From Mucilaginibacter sp. UR6-11 (GTDB lineage: Bacteria; Bacteroidota; Bacteroidia; Sphingobacteriales; Sphingobacteriaceae): a DNA stretch of 64,000 nt. Positions 1 through 8,650 of the stretch are shown piece after piece (the first letter of the stretch is position 1; every line of letters starts with the position of its first letter). Location: assembly GCF_020880695.1 (NCBI RefSeq), contig NZ_JAJIWO010000005.1, positions 305,514 to 369,513 of the forward strand. Direction: 5' to 3'. The notes under the pieces are model-generated. The model did not search any database and had not been told where the DNA came from. It was given only the letters and a program-made list of their open reading frames with translations. Both the position numbers and the translations under genes were made by a program.

Positions 1-186
1 AAACAAAATTATATTTGGCATATAAAATCGGTAATATTTAGTCTATTACGCTGACGATCCAACTAAATAAACCCTGCCGACATCGATTGCGTAGAAAAAT
101 AAACAGGTTGGCTTTTGTTTCTGCGGGAAATTGTAAAATTGTCAATCATGTCCATTTCAAAAAACGTCCGTTATTCAGCTAATTTT

Positions 187-1440
187 ATGAACATACACAT
201 CCGGTTAAAAACAGCAACCTGCTTCTCTGTTATATTGCTGTCTCTAATGGCAGCGATATTTGCGCTGGCCTCTTTTACTAAAAATGATAATCCTGCGGAT
301 ATCACTATCAACTCGGTAAAAATCACCGGTGGTATCCAGGCACCGACGTCAATGGCTTTTCCTGAACCCAGCAAAATCTGGATCACTGAACAAACCGGAA
401 AGATCCGCCTGGTAAAAGACGGCCGGTTAACCAACGTTGTTATATTGGATTTGAAAGACAAAATGATCAGGGTTAATTCCGGTTATGAAGAAAGGGGCCT
501 GTTAAACATTGCCTTGCATCCCGAATTTAGCTCGAACGGCAAATTCTATGTTTTTTACAGCCGGCCGGCAACGACCCAAAATCCGGCCAACAACCATAAG
601 TTTGATCATACAGATGTTGTGGCGGAGTATAAACTAATACCCGGCACAGACCAGGCCGACGAAAAGAGCGAACGCATTATCTTAACCCAGGACAAACCCG
701 ATGGCAACCACAACGGCGGCGGTATAGTATTTGGGGCGGATGGGTATTTATATGTAACCTTTGGTGATGGCGGCGGCCAGCATGACCAGCACGGCCCTAT
801 CGGTAACGGTCAAAACATGAATACCTGGCTGGGCAAGGTGTTGCGGATCAATATTGATGTTGATTCAACCTATTCTGTACCAAAAGATAACCCGTTTACA
901 GGCAGGTTCGGTACAAAACCAGAGATCTGGGCATCAGGCTTCCGTAACCCCTACCGGATTTCATTGGATAAAGCTTCAAAACAATTATTTATTGGTGAAG
1001 TTGGCCAGGACACCTGGGAGGAAGTTGACATCCTGGAAAAAGGTGCCAACTACGGCTGGCGGCTGGTTGAAGGCAATCACTGTCATAACCCTGAAACCGG
1101 TTGCGACTTTACCGGGCTTACGCCACCAATAGCTGAATATCATCATAGCGAAGGTGTTTCTGTAATAGGTGGTTATGTTTATAACGGAAAACAGGTATCA
1201 TCACTTAAAGGTAAATACCTGTTTGGCGACTGGACCGGCCCTGTTTGGTACCTGCAAAAAGCCGGAAACAAATGGCAGCGTGGTAAAGTCAGGGTTAAAA
1301 ACTTCCCGGCAAGCGGTAAGATTACCGGCTGGGGCGAAGATCAGTCCGGTGAATTGTATTACCTGATTAATTCTGAAGCAGGCCCGGGTCCTGCGGGTTC
1401 AACTACCGGCAGTGTTTACAAGATCATAAAAAACCAATAA
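187..1440 (+). CDS. PQQ-dependent sugar dehydrogenase family protein, copy 1
   Basis: This is a secreted six-bladed beta-propeller of the soluble glucose/sorbosone dehydrogenase (GSDH) family, which oxidises sugars or polyols in the periplasm with PQQ and calcium. It shows an ALHPEF block, the cofactor-site motif NHNGGG with a His near residue 175, then YLYVTFGDGG and GNGQNMNTWLGK, and ends with the typical KGKYLFGDWTG strand. The aligned His is the catalytic base in the characterised family member. I start at ATG 187 because a clear signal peptide (basic MNIHIRLK, then a hydrophobic run) begins there. An in-frame ATG at 148 and a TTG at 115 are possible but add a non-hydrophobic leader. The next gene begins on the base after the stop, so the two are co-transcribed paralogues. 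The substrate is unknown. Confidence 0.85.
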   Translation: MNIHIRLKTATCFSVILLSLMAAIFALASFTKNDNPADITINSVKITGGIQAPTSMAFPEPSKIWITEQTGKIRLVKDGRLTNVVILDLKDKMIRVNSGYEERGLLNIALHPEFSSNGKFYVFYSRPATTQNPANNHKFDHTDVVAEYKLIPGTDQADEKSERIILTQDKPDGNHNGGGIVFGADGYLYVTFGDGGGQHDQHGPIGNGQNMNTWLGKVLRINIDVDSTYSVPKDNPFTGRFGTKPEIWASGFRNPYRISLDKASKQLFIGEVGQDTWEEVDILEKGANYGWRLVEGNHCHNPETGCDFTGLTPPIAEYHHSEGVSVIGGYVYNGKQVSSLKGKYLFGDWTGPVWYLQKAGNKWQRGKVRVKNFPASGKITGWGEDQSGELYYLINSEAGPGPAGSTTGSVYKIIKNQ

Positions 1441-2670
1441 ATGAGAAAGCGTTTTAGCAGTCGGTTAATAGTTGTCATTGCATTTGGGGGAGTTAGTGTT
1501 TTACTGCTCCCTTCTTACGTTTTTAACAAACCTAGGCCGGTAAGCGGCGGGTTAGCGCCGACGATAAGCCTCAAAGCGCAGCAATTGGTTACCGGTTTGC
1601 AGGCTCCGCTGGATATGGCTTTTACCGGCAACGGTGATATTTTGGTAGCCGAACAGGCGGGGAAGATCAGGCTGATTAAAAACGGCAAATTAACAGCAGC
1701 GCCGGTATTGGATATCAGCAGTAAACTGATCAGGACTATGCCGGTTGACGTGCGTGGCTTGCTTGGTTTTGCCCTGCATCCTAAGTTTAAGAGTAATCAT
1801 AAAGTATATGTTTTTTATAGCGCGCCGACAACTACTGAAAACGCCGATCATAAAAATATAATAGCCGAATATACCTTATCAACCAATTCAACTCAGGTTG
1901 ATCCGGATAGCGGCCGCATATTATTTACGGCGGACGAGCCGGGGCAGGGTGATAACGGCGGTTGCCTGAAATTTGGGCCGGATGGATATTTATATATAGC
2001 CATGGGCGATGGCGGCGGCGGTGGCGATAAACACGGCCCCATTGGCAATGGTCAAAATATGAATACCTTGTTAGGTAAGATACTGCGGATAGATGTCAAC
2101 AGCGATTTAACCTATATCGTTCCTAAAGACAATCCGTTTGTAGGTAAAACAGATGTCAGGCCAGAGATATGGGCCTATGGTTTGCGCAACACCTGGAGAT
2201 TCTCTTTTGATAAGGTAACCAGGCAACTGTTCACCAGCGACGTTGGCGAAGGTGCCTGGGAAGAACAGGATATTATTGAAAGAGGCGGTAACTATGGCTG
2301 GCGAATAACGGAAGGTAATCATTGTTTCAATCCTAAAGCCGATTGCGACTTTACGGGAACTATTAAACCCATTTCAGAATACGATCATAAAAGCGGCGTA
2401 TGTGTTATAGGGGGTTACGTGTATCATGGCAGGCAATTGCCATCAGCCAACAAGGGCAAATATTTTTTTGCCGACTGGACTGGCCCCATTTATTATATTG
2501 AAAAAAATAGCACGGGATGGCAGCGCGGAAAAGTTGAGCTTCAAAACTATCCTCAAAACTTAAAGATAACCAGTTGGGGCGAAGATCCGTCCGGCGAGAT
2601 TTATGTGATAACCAATGGCGGCACGCTGTTGAGTGACGTAAAAGGAGCTATTTATAAGATCGTGAAATAG
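1441..2670 (+). CDS. PQQ-dependent sugar dehydrogenase family protein, copy 2 (catalytic His replaced)
   Basis: This is a paralogue of the preceding gene, 409 aa, with an N-terminal hydrophobic segment that is a signal peptide or anchor. It keeps the same propeller landmarks: ALHPKF, YLYIAMGDGG, GNGQNMNTLLGK and GKYFFADWTG. Where copy 1 has NHNGGG, this one has GDNGGC, so the His expected to act as the general base is Asp (about residue 171). This may mean altered or lost dehydrogenase activity. The ATG follows the upstream TAA with no gap, indicating translational coupling. The family assignment is firm. Activity is inferred only by alignment between the two copies. Confidence 0.85.
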   Translation: MRKRFSSRLIVVIAFGGVSVLLLPSYVFNKPRPVSGGLAPTISLKAQQLVTGLQAPLDMAFTGNGDILVAEQAGKIRLIKNGKLTAAPVLDISSKLIRTMPVDVRGLLGFALHPKFKSNHKVYVFYSAPTTTENADHKNIIAEYTLSTNSTQVDPDSGRILFTADEPGQGDNGGCLKFGPDGYLYIAMGDGGGGGDKHGPIGNGQNMNTLLGKILRIDVNSDLTYIVPKDNPFVGKTDVRPEIWAYGLRNTWRFSFDKVTRQLFTSDVGEGAWEEQDIIERGGNYGWRITEGNHCFNPKADCDFTGTIKPISEYDHKSGVCVIGGYVYHGRQLPSANKGKYFFADWTGPIYYIEKNSTGWQRGKVELQNYPQNLKITSWGEDPSGEIYVITNGGTLLSDVKGAIYKIVK

Positions 2671-2731
2671 TTTTGCTGCTGGTGATGACAAAGTAATCGC
2701 CACTGAAATTTAAAGCTTTCTTAGCTCAGGG

Positions 2732-2933
2732 GTGATCCAGCTTAAGTGATCCACTCAAAAACCACACAAACTTTAAAATAACGATAAGTAACTTATTTAC
2801 AATGATTTAACTATATCTGCTTAAACAATTACTAGTGATCCAAAGTGATCCGCTTTATTTATTAATTATTTGATATACAATTAATTAACTAAATTAAGTG
2901 ATCCGGGTGATCCACTTTTTAATATGGATCACC
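2732..2933 (+). repeat. Dispersed GTGATCC-pair element, copy A
   Basis: This is a noncoding element between two convergent genes. Heptamers GTGATCC start at 2732, 2746, 2835, 2845, 2898 and 2907, giving steps of 14, 89, 10, 53 and 9. The last site is the left arm of a hairpin (GGTGATCCA, 10-nt loop, TGGATCACC) ending at 2933. The two long spacers are AT-rich. Copies B, C and D (near 19.2, 35.8 and 58.7 kb) have the same layout. The hairpin extends over the 3' end of the sirtuin gene and supplies its last codons. Function is unknown. Confidence 0.85.
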
Positions 2934-3614
2934 TGTCAATAATTCCTTCACTAACTTCGGTACACCGTCACTAGCCTTCTCTTCTATCCTGATAATATTT
3001 TTAATCCTGTTGATCTCCGGTATCTTAGGGTCGATGATGTATTTAGGTACATCATAATGCACATAGTTTACCAACCCCGCTGCCGGGTAAACCGCCAGCG
3101 ATGAGCCGACCAGGATAAAAATATCCGCCTGCTGGCAGATCCTGGCCGCGGGAATGATCATAGGGACATCCTCACCAAACCAAACCACATGCGCCCGTAA
3201 TTGCGAACCCAGCTCGCATACCTCTCCCATTTTTAGCTCCCATCCCGCTATCGGATAAGTTAACAAAGGGTTGATGCTTGATTGCGAACGGGTAATGACC
3301 CCATGCAGGTGCATTACATTGACAGACCCTGCCCTCTCATGCAGATCATCAATATTTTGCGTGATAATAGTAACGTCGTATTGGTTTTCCAGTTCGGCTA
3401 ATGCATAATGAGCGGCGTTTGGTTTGGCGGCTAAAGCATCCCTTCTGCGCATGTTATAAAAGTCCTGCACTAATTGCGGGTTTTCCTGCCACGCCTCGGG
3501 TGTCGCAACTTTTTGCACATCGTAACCCTCCCAAAGGCCGTCGCTGTCTCTAAAGGTCTTTAAACCGCTTTCAGCGCTTATCCCCGCTCCGGTTAATACC
3601 ACTATCTTTTTCAT
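2919..3614 (-). CDS. cobB: Sir2-family NAD-dependent protein deacylase (class III sirtuin)
   Basis: This enzyme removes acetyl or succinyl-type acyl groups from lysine using NAD. Its 231 residues show GAGISAESG at 9-17, the NAD-ribose motif TQNIDD at 85-90, catalytic His104 in HLHG, and GSSLAVYPA near 170. Tyr53 and Arg56 form the YxxR signature of SIRT5/CobB desuccinylases. The four zinc cysteines of E. coli CobB are not present, as in many Bacteroidota members. The last residues (TGDPY) and the stop are encoded by the hairpin arm of the GTGATCC element, so the C-terminus appears to have been set by the element. The family is certain. Acyl preference is inferred. Confidence 0.9.
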   Translation of the reverse strand: MKKIVVLTGAGISAESGLKTFRDSDGLWEGYDVQKVATPEAWQENPQLVQDFYNMRRRDALAAKPNAAHYALAELENQYDVTIITQNIDDLHERAGSVNVMHLHGVITRSQSSINPLLTYPIAGWELKMGEVCELGSQLRAHVVWFGEDVPMIIPAARICQQADIFILVGSSLAVYPAAGLVNYVHYDVPKYIIDPKIPEINRIKNIIRIEEKASDGVPKLVKELLTGDPY

Positions 3615-3628
3615 AAATAATAATCCAT

Positions 3629-3654
3629 AAAAAAAGCGGCCGAGAACCGGCCGC
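3629..3654 (-). terminator. Rho-independent terminator of the cobalamin uptake operon
   Basis: A 7-bp GC-rich stem (GCGGCCG with CGGCCGC) with a 5-nt loop is followed on the minus strand by a run of seven T. It sits just past the stop of the DUF6580 gene and before the sirtuin start, separating the two transcription units. Confidence 0.8.
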
Positions 3655-3678
3655 TTTTTAATTATTTAATACTTTAGT

Positions 3679-4260
3679 TTAAAGGGCCAATTTTTGGTTT
3701 GCACGTAATATGGTAAATTTACTTTTAGCCAATTCAAACCCGCCGAACAATATAATACCGAATACAACATCGCCCAAAAACATATTTTTCTCAAATGGTA
3801 TGGCAGCGACTAAAGCTTCCCAATATCCAAGTGGTGAATATGGATAAAGTGACGCGGCGCCGTTTATCCAGGGCAGGTCCATAATTAACCAATGGATCGT
3901 TACCGGAGCCAGTAAAACAACTATACCGTTTACTAAATTCAGTTTTTTTATCAGTGATCCAACAAATACAGTTATTGAAAAACATACGCAATTCCAAAAT
4001 GTATCGCTGCTCCATAACGACCAGTGTGAGGTATAGGCATGGTTAATGATAACGTCACTTACAACAAAAGTAAGCAATACGGTAAGGTAAGCCTTCCATT
4101 TTTCCTGAAAATAAACTCCGCCAAAAATAGCGATAGCGCCTACCGGTGTAAAATTGCTCAATACCGGGTATTTTAGGGTTAACAAACGTACCCCCGCAGC
4201 AGCTATAATTACTAAAGCGAGTATGATGTTACGGGTATTTATTTTCTGTAATGCTGACAT
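3679..4260 (-). CDS. DUF6580-type integral membrane protein, putative B12-related transport component
   Basis: This is a 193-aa polytopic inner-membrane protein with about five to six hydrophobic segments. The N-terminal part (FTPVGAIAIFGG) matches my memory of the DUF6580 putative transport family, whose shape resembles substrate-binding ECF S components. It is the third gene behind the cobalamin riboswitch, 54 bp after the propeller lipoprotein gene, and a terminator follows. Context suggests a role in moving cobalamin or a precursor across the inner membrane. That role is inference, because the sequence itself shows no known binding motif. Confidence 0.65.
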   Translation of the reverse strand: MSALQKINTRNIILALVIIAAAGVRLLTLKYPVLSNFTPVGAIAIFGGVYFQEKWKAYLTVLLTFVVSDVIINHAYTSHWSLWSSDTFWNCVCFSITVFVGSLIKKLNLVNGIVVLLAPVTIHWLIMDLPWINGAASLYPYSPLGYWEALVAAIPFEKNMFLGDVVFGIILFGGFELAKSKFTILRANQKLAL

Positions 4261-4314
4261 AGGGTAAAATTACGTAATTATCCTAAAATTACTAAACAAT
4301 TAAACAAAAGCTAT

Positions 4315-5382
4315 TTATTTGTTTATCAACGCCATTTTACCCGGATTGATACCAACGACTATAGAATATTCTTTTTTTCCGGTTTTATCAAAAGCCGTTA
4401 ATGTTCCGTTTGATGAATAATCCTTGGCATCGGTAACAAATATTTCGCCGGTTTGTGAGTCGCCCGAGATAGCATATGGTGTGGTAATTACAGTACCATC
4501 CGTAATGAAATTGGCGGATGCTGCAGTTTGTGTCTTAGCATTATAAACAGCTATTTTATTATCAGCGGTTGGATAATAAACAAAATCACCTTGCGCGTAA
4601 ATCGGCACATTATAACCCAAATTCAGATCTGATTTTGATTTAACAACATCTGTTGTATTATTGATGATAGTTATTCCGGGATTAACGCTTTTATCTTTAG
4701 TGTCGATTCCTAATGATAGTACATATATATTTCCAAATGTATCTGCCGTAACCGAAACAGGATCTTCGGTAACCGTTATTGATTTAACCACCGCCAGCGT
4801 AGCCAGATCAATTACCGATACTGTTGTTCCTACATTGGGATAATCCAGGCCTCCTGAATTGGCTACATATAATTTACCATTAACAACAGCCATTTGCTCG
4901 GGGCTGCTGCCTACATTGATAGTTTTTGTTATAGTCATGGTAGCTGTGTCAATTACAGATACCGTGTTATTGTAAGACGTGACAAAAGCATTGGTTTTGT
5001 AAAAAGCAACACTGCGTGGCTGATTTAACGTAATGGTTTTTAAAACTTTCGAAGTTTTAGCCGTACTAACATAAACCAGGTTTGATTTATTTACAACGAT
5101 ATACATTTTTGATCCGTAAATACCCAGGTCGTTACCGGTGTCGCCAAGCTTGGTAGTGTTGGCCGCTATAAAAAAGTCGGCAGTTAAAGCCTTAGTGGTA
5201 TAATCGTAATACGTTAAGGTACTATTATTATTACCGTAAGTGCCCTGGTTTAATACATAAACGCCGGCACGTTCTGCAGTTGGTGTTTCTGTGTTTGGTG
5301 CTGTTTTGTCTTTATGGCATGATGCCAGTACTGTTACAAATGCTAACGCGATAAAGAGGTTGTGAAGTTTAATTTGTTTCAT
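4315..5382 (-). CDS. BtuG-like/YncE-like beta-propeller surface lipoprotein
   Basis: This is a lipoprotein with lipobox LASC and acylated Cys22, followed by a seven-bladed propeller of the YncE/DUF5074 type with repeated TVSVIDxATxTxTKTI-like blades between about residues 120 and 220. In gut Bacteroides the BtuG lipoproteins with this fold sit on top of BtuB and capture cobalamin with extremely high affinity. Here the gene follows a TonB receptor by 10 bp and lies in a cobalamin-riboswitch operon, which supports the same job. The fold is clear. B12 binding is inferred from context. Confidence 0.75.
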   Translation of the reverse strand: MKQIKLHNLFIALAFVTVLASCHKDKTAPNTETPTAERAGVYVLNQGTYGNNNSTLTYYDYTTKALTADFFIAANTTKLGDTGNDLGIYGSKMYIVVNKSNLVYVSTAKTSKVLKTITLNQPRSVAFYKTNAFVTSYNNTVSVIDTATMTITKTINVGSSPEQMAVVNGKLYVANSGGLDYPNVGTTVSVIDLATLAVVKSITVTEDPVSVTADTFGNIYVLSLGIDTKDKSVNPGITIINNTTDVVKSKSDLNLGYNVPIYAQGDFVYYPTADNKIAVYNAKTQTAASANFITDGTVITTPYAISGDSQTGEIFVTDAKDYSSNGTLTAFDKTGKKEYSIVVGINPGKMALINK

Positions 5383-5392
5383 GATTTATGTT

Positions 5393-7408
5393 TTATATAG
5401 TGATTTGAAATGAAATTCTGAATGATCGTCCCGGCATAGGGTAACTTTGTACCACCATATAGTTGGTGTTAAACAAATTATTAACCTCGGCAGCTAAACT
5501 GACCGGAAAATGATTAACAGCTCCTTTATAAACTACCGACGCATCACTGATACCATAAGCCGGCATATAATCGAAGGAGTTGTTATCGTTACCATAATAT
5601 CTTGATGATGATATTACCTGGTTGTAATACAGACCAAATGCACCCTTACTTATACCGGCGTTTATGGCTACTGTATGTTTAGGCGTATAAGGTAATTGAT
5701 TAAGATATATGGTTTCTGCAGGGTCCGTCACATTTTGCACCTGCTGATAGGTATAATTTGCCGATAATGTTACTGTAAAGAGTTTAAGTTTTGCCTGCGT
5801 TTTTAAACCCGCATCAAGCCCCAGCACTTCAACTTTGCCTGTGTTGCGGGCATAACCGTTATAAAGGCTGGGTATGTTTATAATTTTATTGGTTATATTG
5901 TTGTAATAAGCATCGGCAGTAAAACCCAGGTAATCAAACAATCCGTTAAGGCTTTTCAGGTAACTAATGCCCAGGTCATATTGCTTTGTAAATTCGGGCC
6001 GCAGGTCGGGATTTACGGTGAAACCATAATACTGATCATTAAATGTTGGCGCCCTGAATATGTATTTATAGAAACCACGCAACTGTAAGTTTTTATCAGC
6101 AAAAGGTTTTACTGTGGCTATCAAGGTCGGTGCGTAAATGTTCCTGTCGGGTGTTGTGGTGCCCGTTCTTACGGTTTCGTGCAGATGGGTATTAAGCAAA
6201 CTGCCCTGCAGGGTTAAATCACCCAATATTAAATTGCTTGCTAAAACATTAAGGATGGTGAGCCGGGTGGGGTAACGAAAAGCTGGCAGGTCGGCATTCA
6301 TGTTATTTACAGCCAGGTCGGCAGCGTATGATAGCTGCCAGTTTGGTTTGATAGCATAAGTCAAAGCCGCCGATTGATAATATTCGCGCTGGCTAAAATG
6401 CTGATCGAGCACCCCTGCCGTGTTCGGGAACTGCGGATCAAAATACCGCAACTGGTTTTGTGAGAGCTTTGTGTTTATTAATAGTTGTAATCCACTGTTC
6501 CATTTATGCTGGTAACCACTCTGTAAAAACAGGTCGCGGTTATATAGTTTTTGTCCGCTTGGTGGCGGTGTATAAAGTATTACTGCACTGGGTAACCCCC
6601 GGTCAGAGTTATAATAGTTAATCCGCAGATTAAACTTGCTGTTGCTGTCGGTCCTGTATAAAGTGCCATCAACCTGCTGGATAGCGACCTCTGATCCTAC
6701 CCTTTTTTGTTTGGTGTTGGTTGCGCCGTTAAAAAGCAAATAGTTGTAGCCGCCGTCGGCATTTATAGTATAACTATTGATGATAAATGCCCATTTACCA
6801 CTGAGCCGCTGCTGCCATTGCAGATAAGGGTTGATTAAACCAAAACTGCCCGCTTTTATTCCGGCAGTTACCAGGTAAGGTTTTTCTGCGGATAAGCCGG
6901 GTTTTATGGTTTCGATAGACAAGACGCTGGCTGCTGCAAAAGCCCGTGCCGTTTGCAAAATGTCCGGTGGCTGCGCATTATATAAACTGATCCGCTGGAT
7001 GCCGTTCACATTCAGCTTACTCAGGTCGATCTGTCCGTTCTCAGCATCGTTGATCTGAACGCCGTCATATAAAATCGAAGTATGGTTAGCACCAAGCCCC
7101 CTAACTGACATTGTTTTTAAGCCCCCTATGCCGCCGTAGTCCTTAATAATAACACCTGAGAAATCGCGGATAGCATCCGCTACGTTAAAAGCATTATAAT
7201 GTATAAATTCATTTGCCGACAGAGATTGCGAAGGCACTATAACTTGAATTTGGGGTATAGCTGATGATTTGACTTTAACCTCTTTCAGTTTTTTTGTGGT
7301 GTCACTTTGCGCAAAAAGAGGATTAGACAGGAACAGGACAATCAATCCAATAAAGCATCCCGGAAAAAATCCTGGACAGTTAAAAGCATACAGTATTGGT
7401 TTTTTCAT
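5393..7408 (-). CDS. btuB: TonB-dependent outer membrane cobalamin receptor (BtuB-like)
   Basis: This 671-aa outer-membrane receptor has a signal peptide ending near PLFAQS. A plug domain (about residues 50-170) contains SVRGLGANHTSILYDGV, and a beta-barrel ends in a C-terminal aromatic/hydrophobic strand (SFRISFQITI). There is no SusC-type carboxypeptidase-like N-terminal domain, in keeping with a metal-chelate or vitamin receptor. It is the first gene after a cobalamin riboswitch and is followed by the BtuG-like lipoprotein and DUF6580 genes. The substrate call relies on the riboswitch and neighbours. The receptor family is certain. Confidence 0.85.
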   Translation of the reverse strand: MKKPILYAFNCPGFFPGCFIGLIVLFLSNPLFAQSDTTKKLKEVKVKSSAIPQIQVIVPSQSLSANEFIHYNAFNVADAIRDFSGVIIKDYGGIGGLKTMSVRGLGANHTSILYDGVQINDAENGQIDLSKLNVNGIQRISLYNAQPPDILQTARAFAAASVLSIETIKPGLSAEKPYLVTAGIKAGSFGLINPYLQWQQRLSGKWAFIINSYTINADGGYNYLLFNGATNTKQKRVGSEVAIQQVDGTLYRTDSNSKFNLRINYYNSDRGLPSAVILYTPPPSGQKLYNRDLFLQSGYQHKWNSGLQLLINTKLSQNQLRYFDPQFPNTAGVLDQHFSQREYYQSAALTYAIKPNWQLSYAADLAVNNMNADLPAFRYPTRLTILNVLASNLILGDLTLQGSLLNTHLHETVRTGTTTPDRNIYAPTLIATVKPFADKNLQLRGFYKYIFRAPTFNDQYYGFTVNPDLRPEFTKQYDLGISYLKSLNGLFDYLGFTADAYYNNITNKIINIPSLYNGYARNTGKVEVLGLDAGLKTQAKLKLFTVTLSANYTYQQVQNVTDPAETIYLNQLPYTPKHTVAINAGISKGAFGLYYNQVISSSRYYGNDNNSFDYMPAYGISDASVVYKGAVNHFPVSLAAEVNNLFNTNYMVVQSYPMPGRSFRISFQITI

Positions 7409-7529
7409 GCCTGATGTAAGTAATACTTACAGCATAACGGAATAACAATGGAATGAAAACACGCCGGTTTTACAGGAGAGCATCTCACATCCAAGCTTCA
7501 ATCCCCGAAAGCTGTGAATAATATATAAG

Positions 7530-7706
7530 GCTCTGGCAGGTCTTCTGACTTACTCCCCTTCGTCCCGTCTTCCCTTTCGCAGTGCGATTAGTGACTAAAT
7601 GAATAGACTATGGTTATGGAGCTTACAGCTGCGGGACAGTTACAGAATTACACTGTATTCCCTTTTAATCCCTGGTAATTTTAAAATCGCCAGGAAACCT
7701 AAAGCG
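7530..7706 (-). promoter_or_regulatory. Cobalamin (adenosylcobalamin) riboswitch
   Basis: Read on the minus strand, the leader starts with GGTTTCCTGGCG, continues with ATTAAAAGGGAA, and holds the conserved core CTGTCCCGCAGCTGTAA. It ends with the AGTCAGAAGACCTGCC segment that defines the cobalamin riboswitch family. The element lies about 120 nt upstream of the btuB-like start, so B12 is expected to repress the three-gene uptake operon. The motifs are read directly. The ligand subclass is not resolved. Confidence 0.93.
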
Positions 7707-7823
7707 CTGTAAAATTAGGATAAGAATTGGTAACGACAAAGCAAACGGCCGTATTTAATTTCATTAAAAGAAAACCTCGGCGCCTGTATGCTGTTAACTA
7801 ACAATAACATAAAGCTAGATATT

Positions 7824-8591
7824 ATGGCAACAAATACATTATCCCCTGCTACGCGGCACCAGACAATAACCGAACCGGCAGACATAAATTTAAACTGGCC
7901 CGAGCGTTACATTTCTATCGCGACAGGTGTAAAACTTACATTTTCGGGATTAGGCAACTTATTTTCGAGCCCGCTTTCAAGCATTTTAAAACTAGGCGCC
8001 GGAGGCTATTTATTAAATCGCGGCGTTACCGGCCATTGTGCTATTTATTCAAAAATCGGTAAAAACACGCAGGAACCTGTAGATATCAGCATCCGAACAG
8101 CTTTCACCATCAATAAACCACGCCACTTTGTTTATGATTTTTGGCGCAAGCTGGATAATTTACCCTTATTTATGAATCATTTGGAAAGTATTGAGGTGAT
8201 TGATGATATCCGCTCGCATTGGGTGCTTAAACTACCTACCGGGGTTGGCACTGTAAGCTGGGATGCCGAGATCGTAAAAGATAAACCTGGTGAAATGATT
8301 GGATGGAGTTCATTACCAGATTCGATAATCGATAACGCCGGCAAGGTATTTTTCAGGGATTCTGCCGATGGCAAAGGAACTTTGGTGGACGTTGTGATTA
8401 CTTACCAACCACCCGCCGGCGGTGTTGGCGCCAGCATTGCACATGTACTTAACCCGCTATTTAAAAATATAGTGGATAATGACGTGCGCAACTTTAAGCA
8501 ATATATGGATTTGGAAAATTCATTAAAACCGATAGCTCATAATGGCAATGCGCATAAAACGGCAACGCGTAAATCTGTAGCAAATAAATAA
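7824..8591 (+). CDS. SRPBCC-domain protein with N-terminal DUF2892-like membrane segment
   Basis: This 255-aa protein has an N-terminal YgaP/DUF2892-like hydrophobic hairpin (about residues 25-70, with WPERYISIATG and LGAGGYLLNRG). A START-like SRPBCC ligand-binding domain follows (about 85-225, beginning IRTAFTINKPRHFVYDFWR, with LPLFMNHLESIEV). Similar proteins are annotated as cyclase/dehydrase or coenzyme Q-binding-like, but no substrate is known. I start at ATG 7824 rather than 7788 because MATNTLSPATRHQTI reads as the natural N-terminus. The gene is a single unit with its own terminator. Confidence 0.75.
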   Translation: MATNTLSPATRHQTITEPADINLNWPERYISIATGVKLTFSGLGNLFSSPLSSILKLGAGGYLLNRGVTGHCAIYSKIGKNTQEPVDISIRTAFTINKPRHFVYDFWRKLDNLPLFMNHLESIEVIDDIRSHWVLKLPTGVGTVSWDAEIVKDKPGEMIGWSSLPDSIIDNAGKVFFRDSADGKGTLVDVVITYQPPAGGVGASIAHVLNPLFKNIVDNDVRNFKQYMDLENSLKPIAHNGNAHKTATRKSVANK

Positions 8592-8610
8592 ACTCTCAAT
8601 ATTTAATAAA

Positions 8611-8636
8611 GCCCCGTCAATTTTGGCGGGGCTTTT
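8611..8636 (+). terminator. Terminator after the SRPBCC gene
   Basis: An 8-bp stem GCCCCGTC/GGCGGGGC (one G-T pair) with a short AT loop is followed by TTTTGTTG on the plus strand, 20 bp past the stop. Confidence 0.8.
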
Positions 8637-8650
8637 GTTGTACTGCAAAT

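Noticed and set aside
115..186. N-terminal extension of the first dehydrogenase from TTG 115
   Set aside because: The added residues are not a signal peptide, and a proper signal peptide begins at ATG 187.
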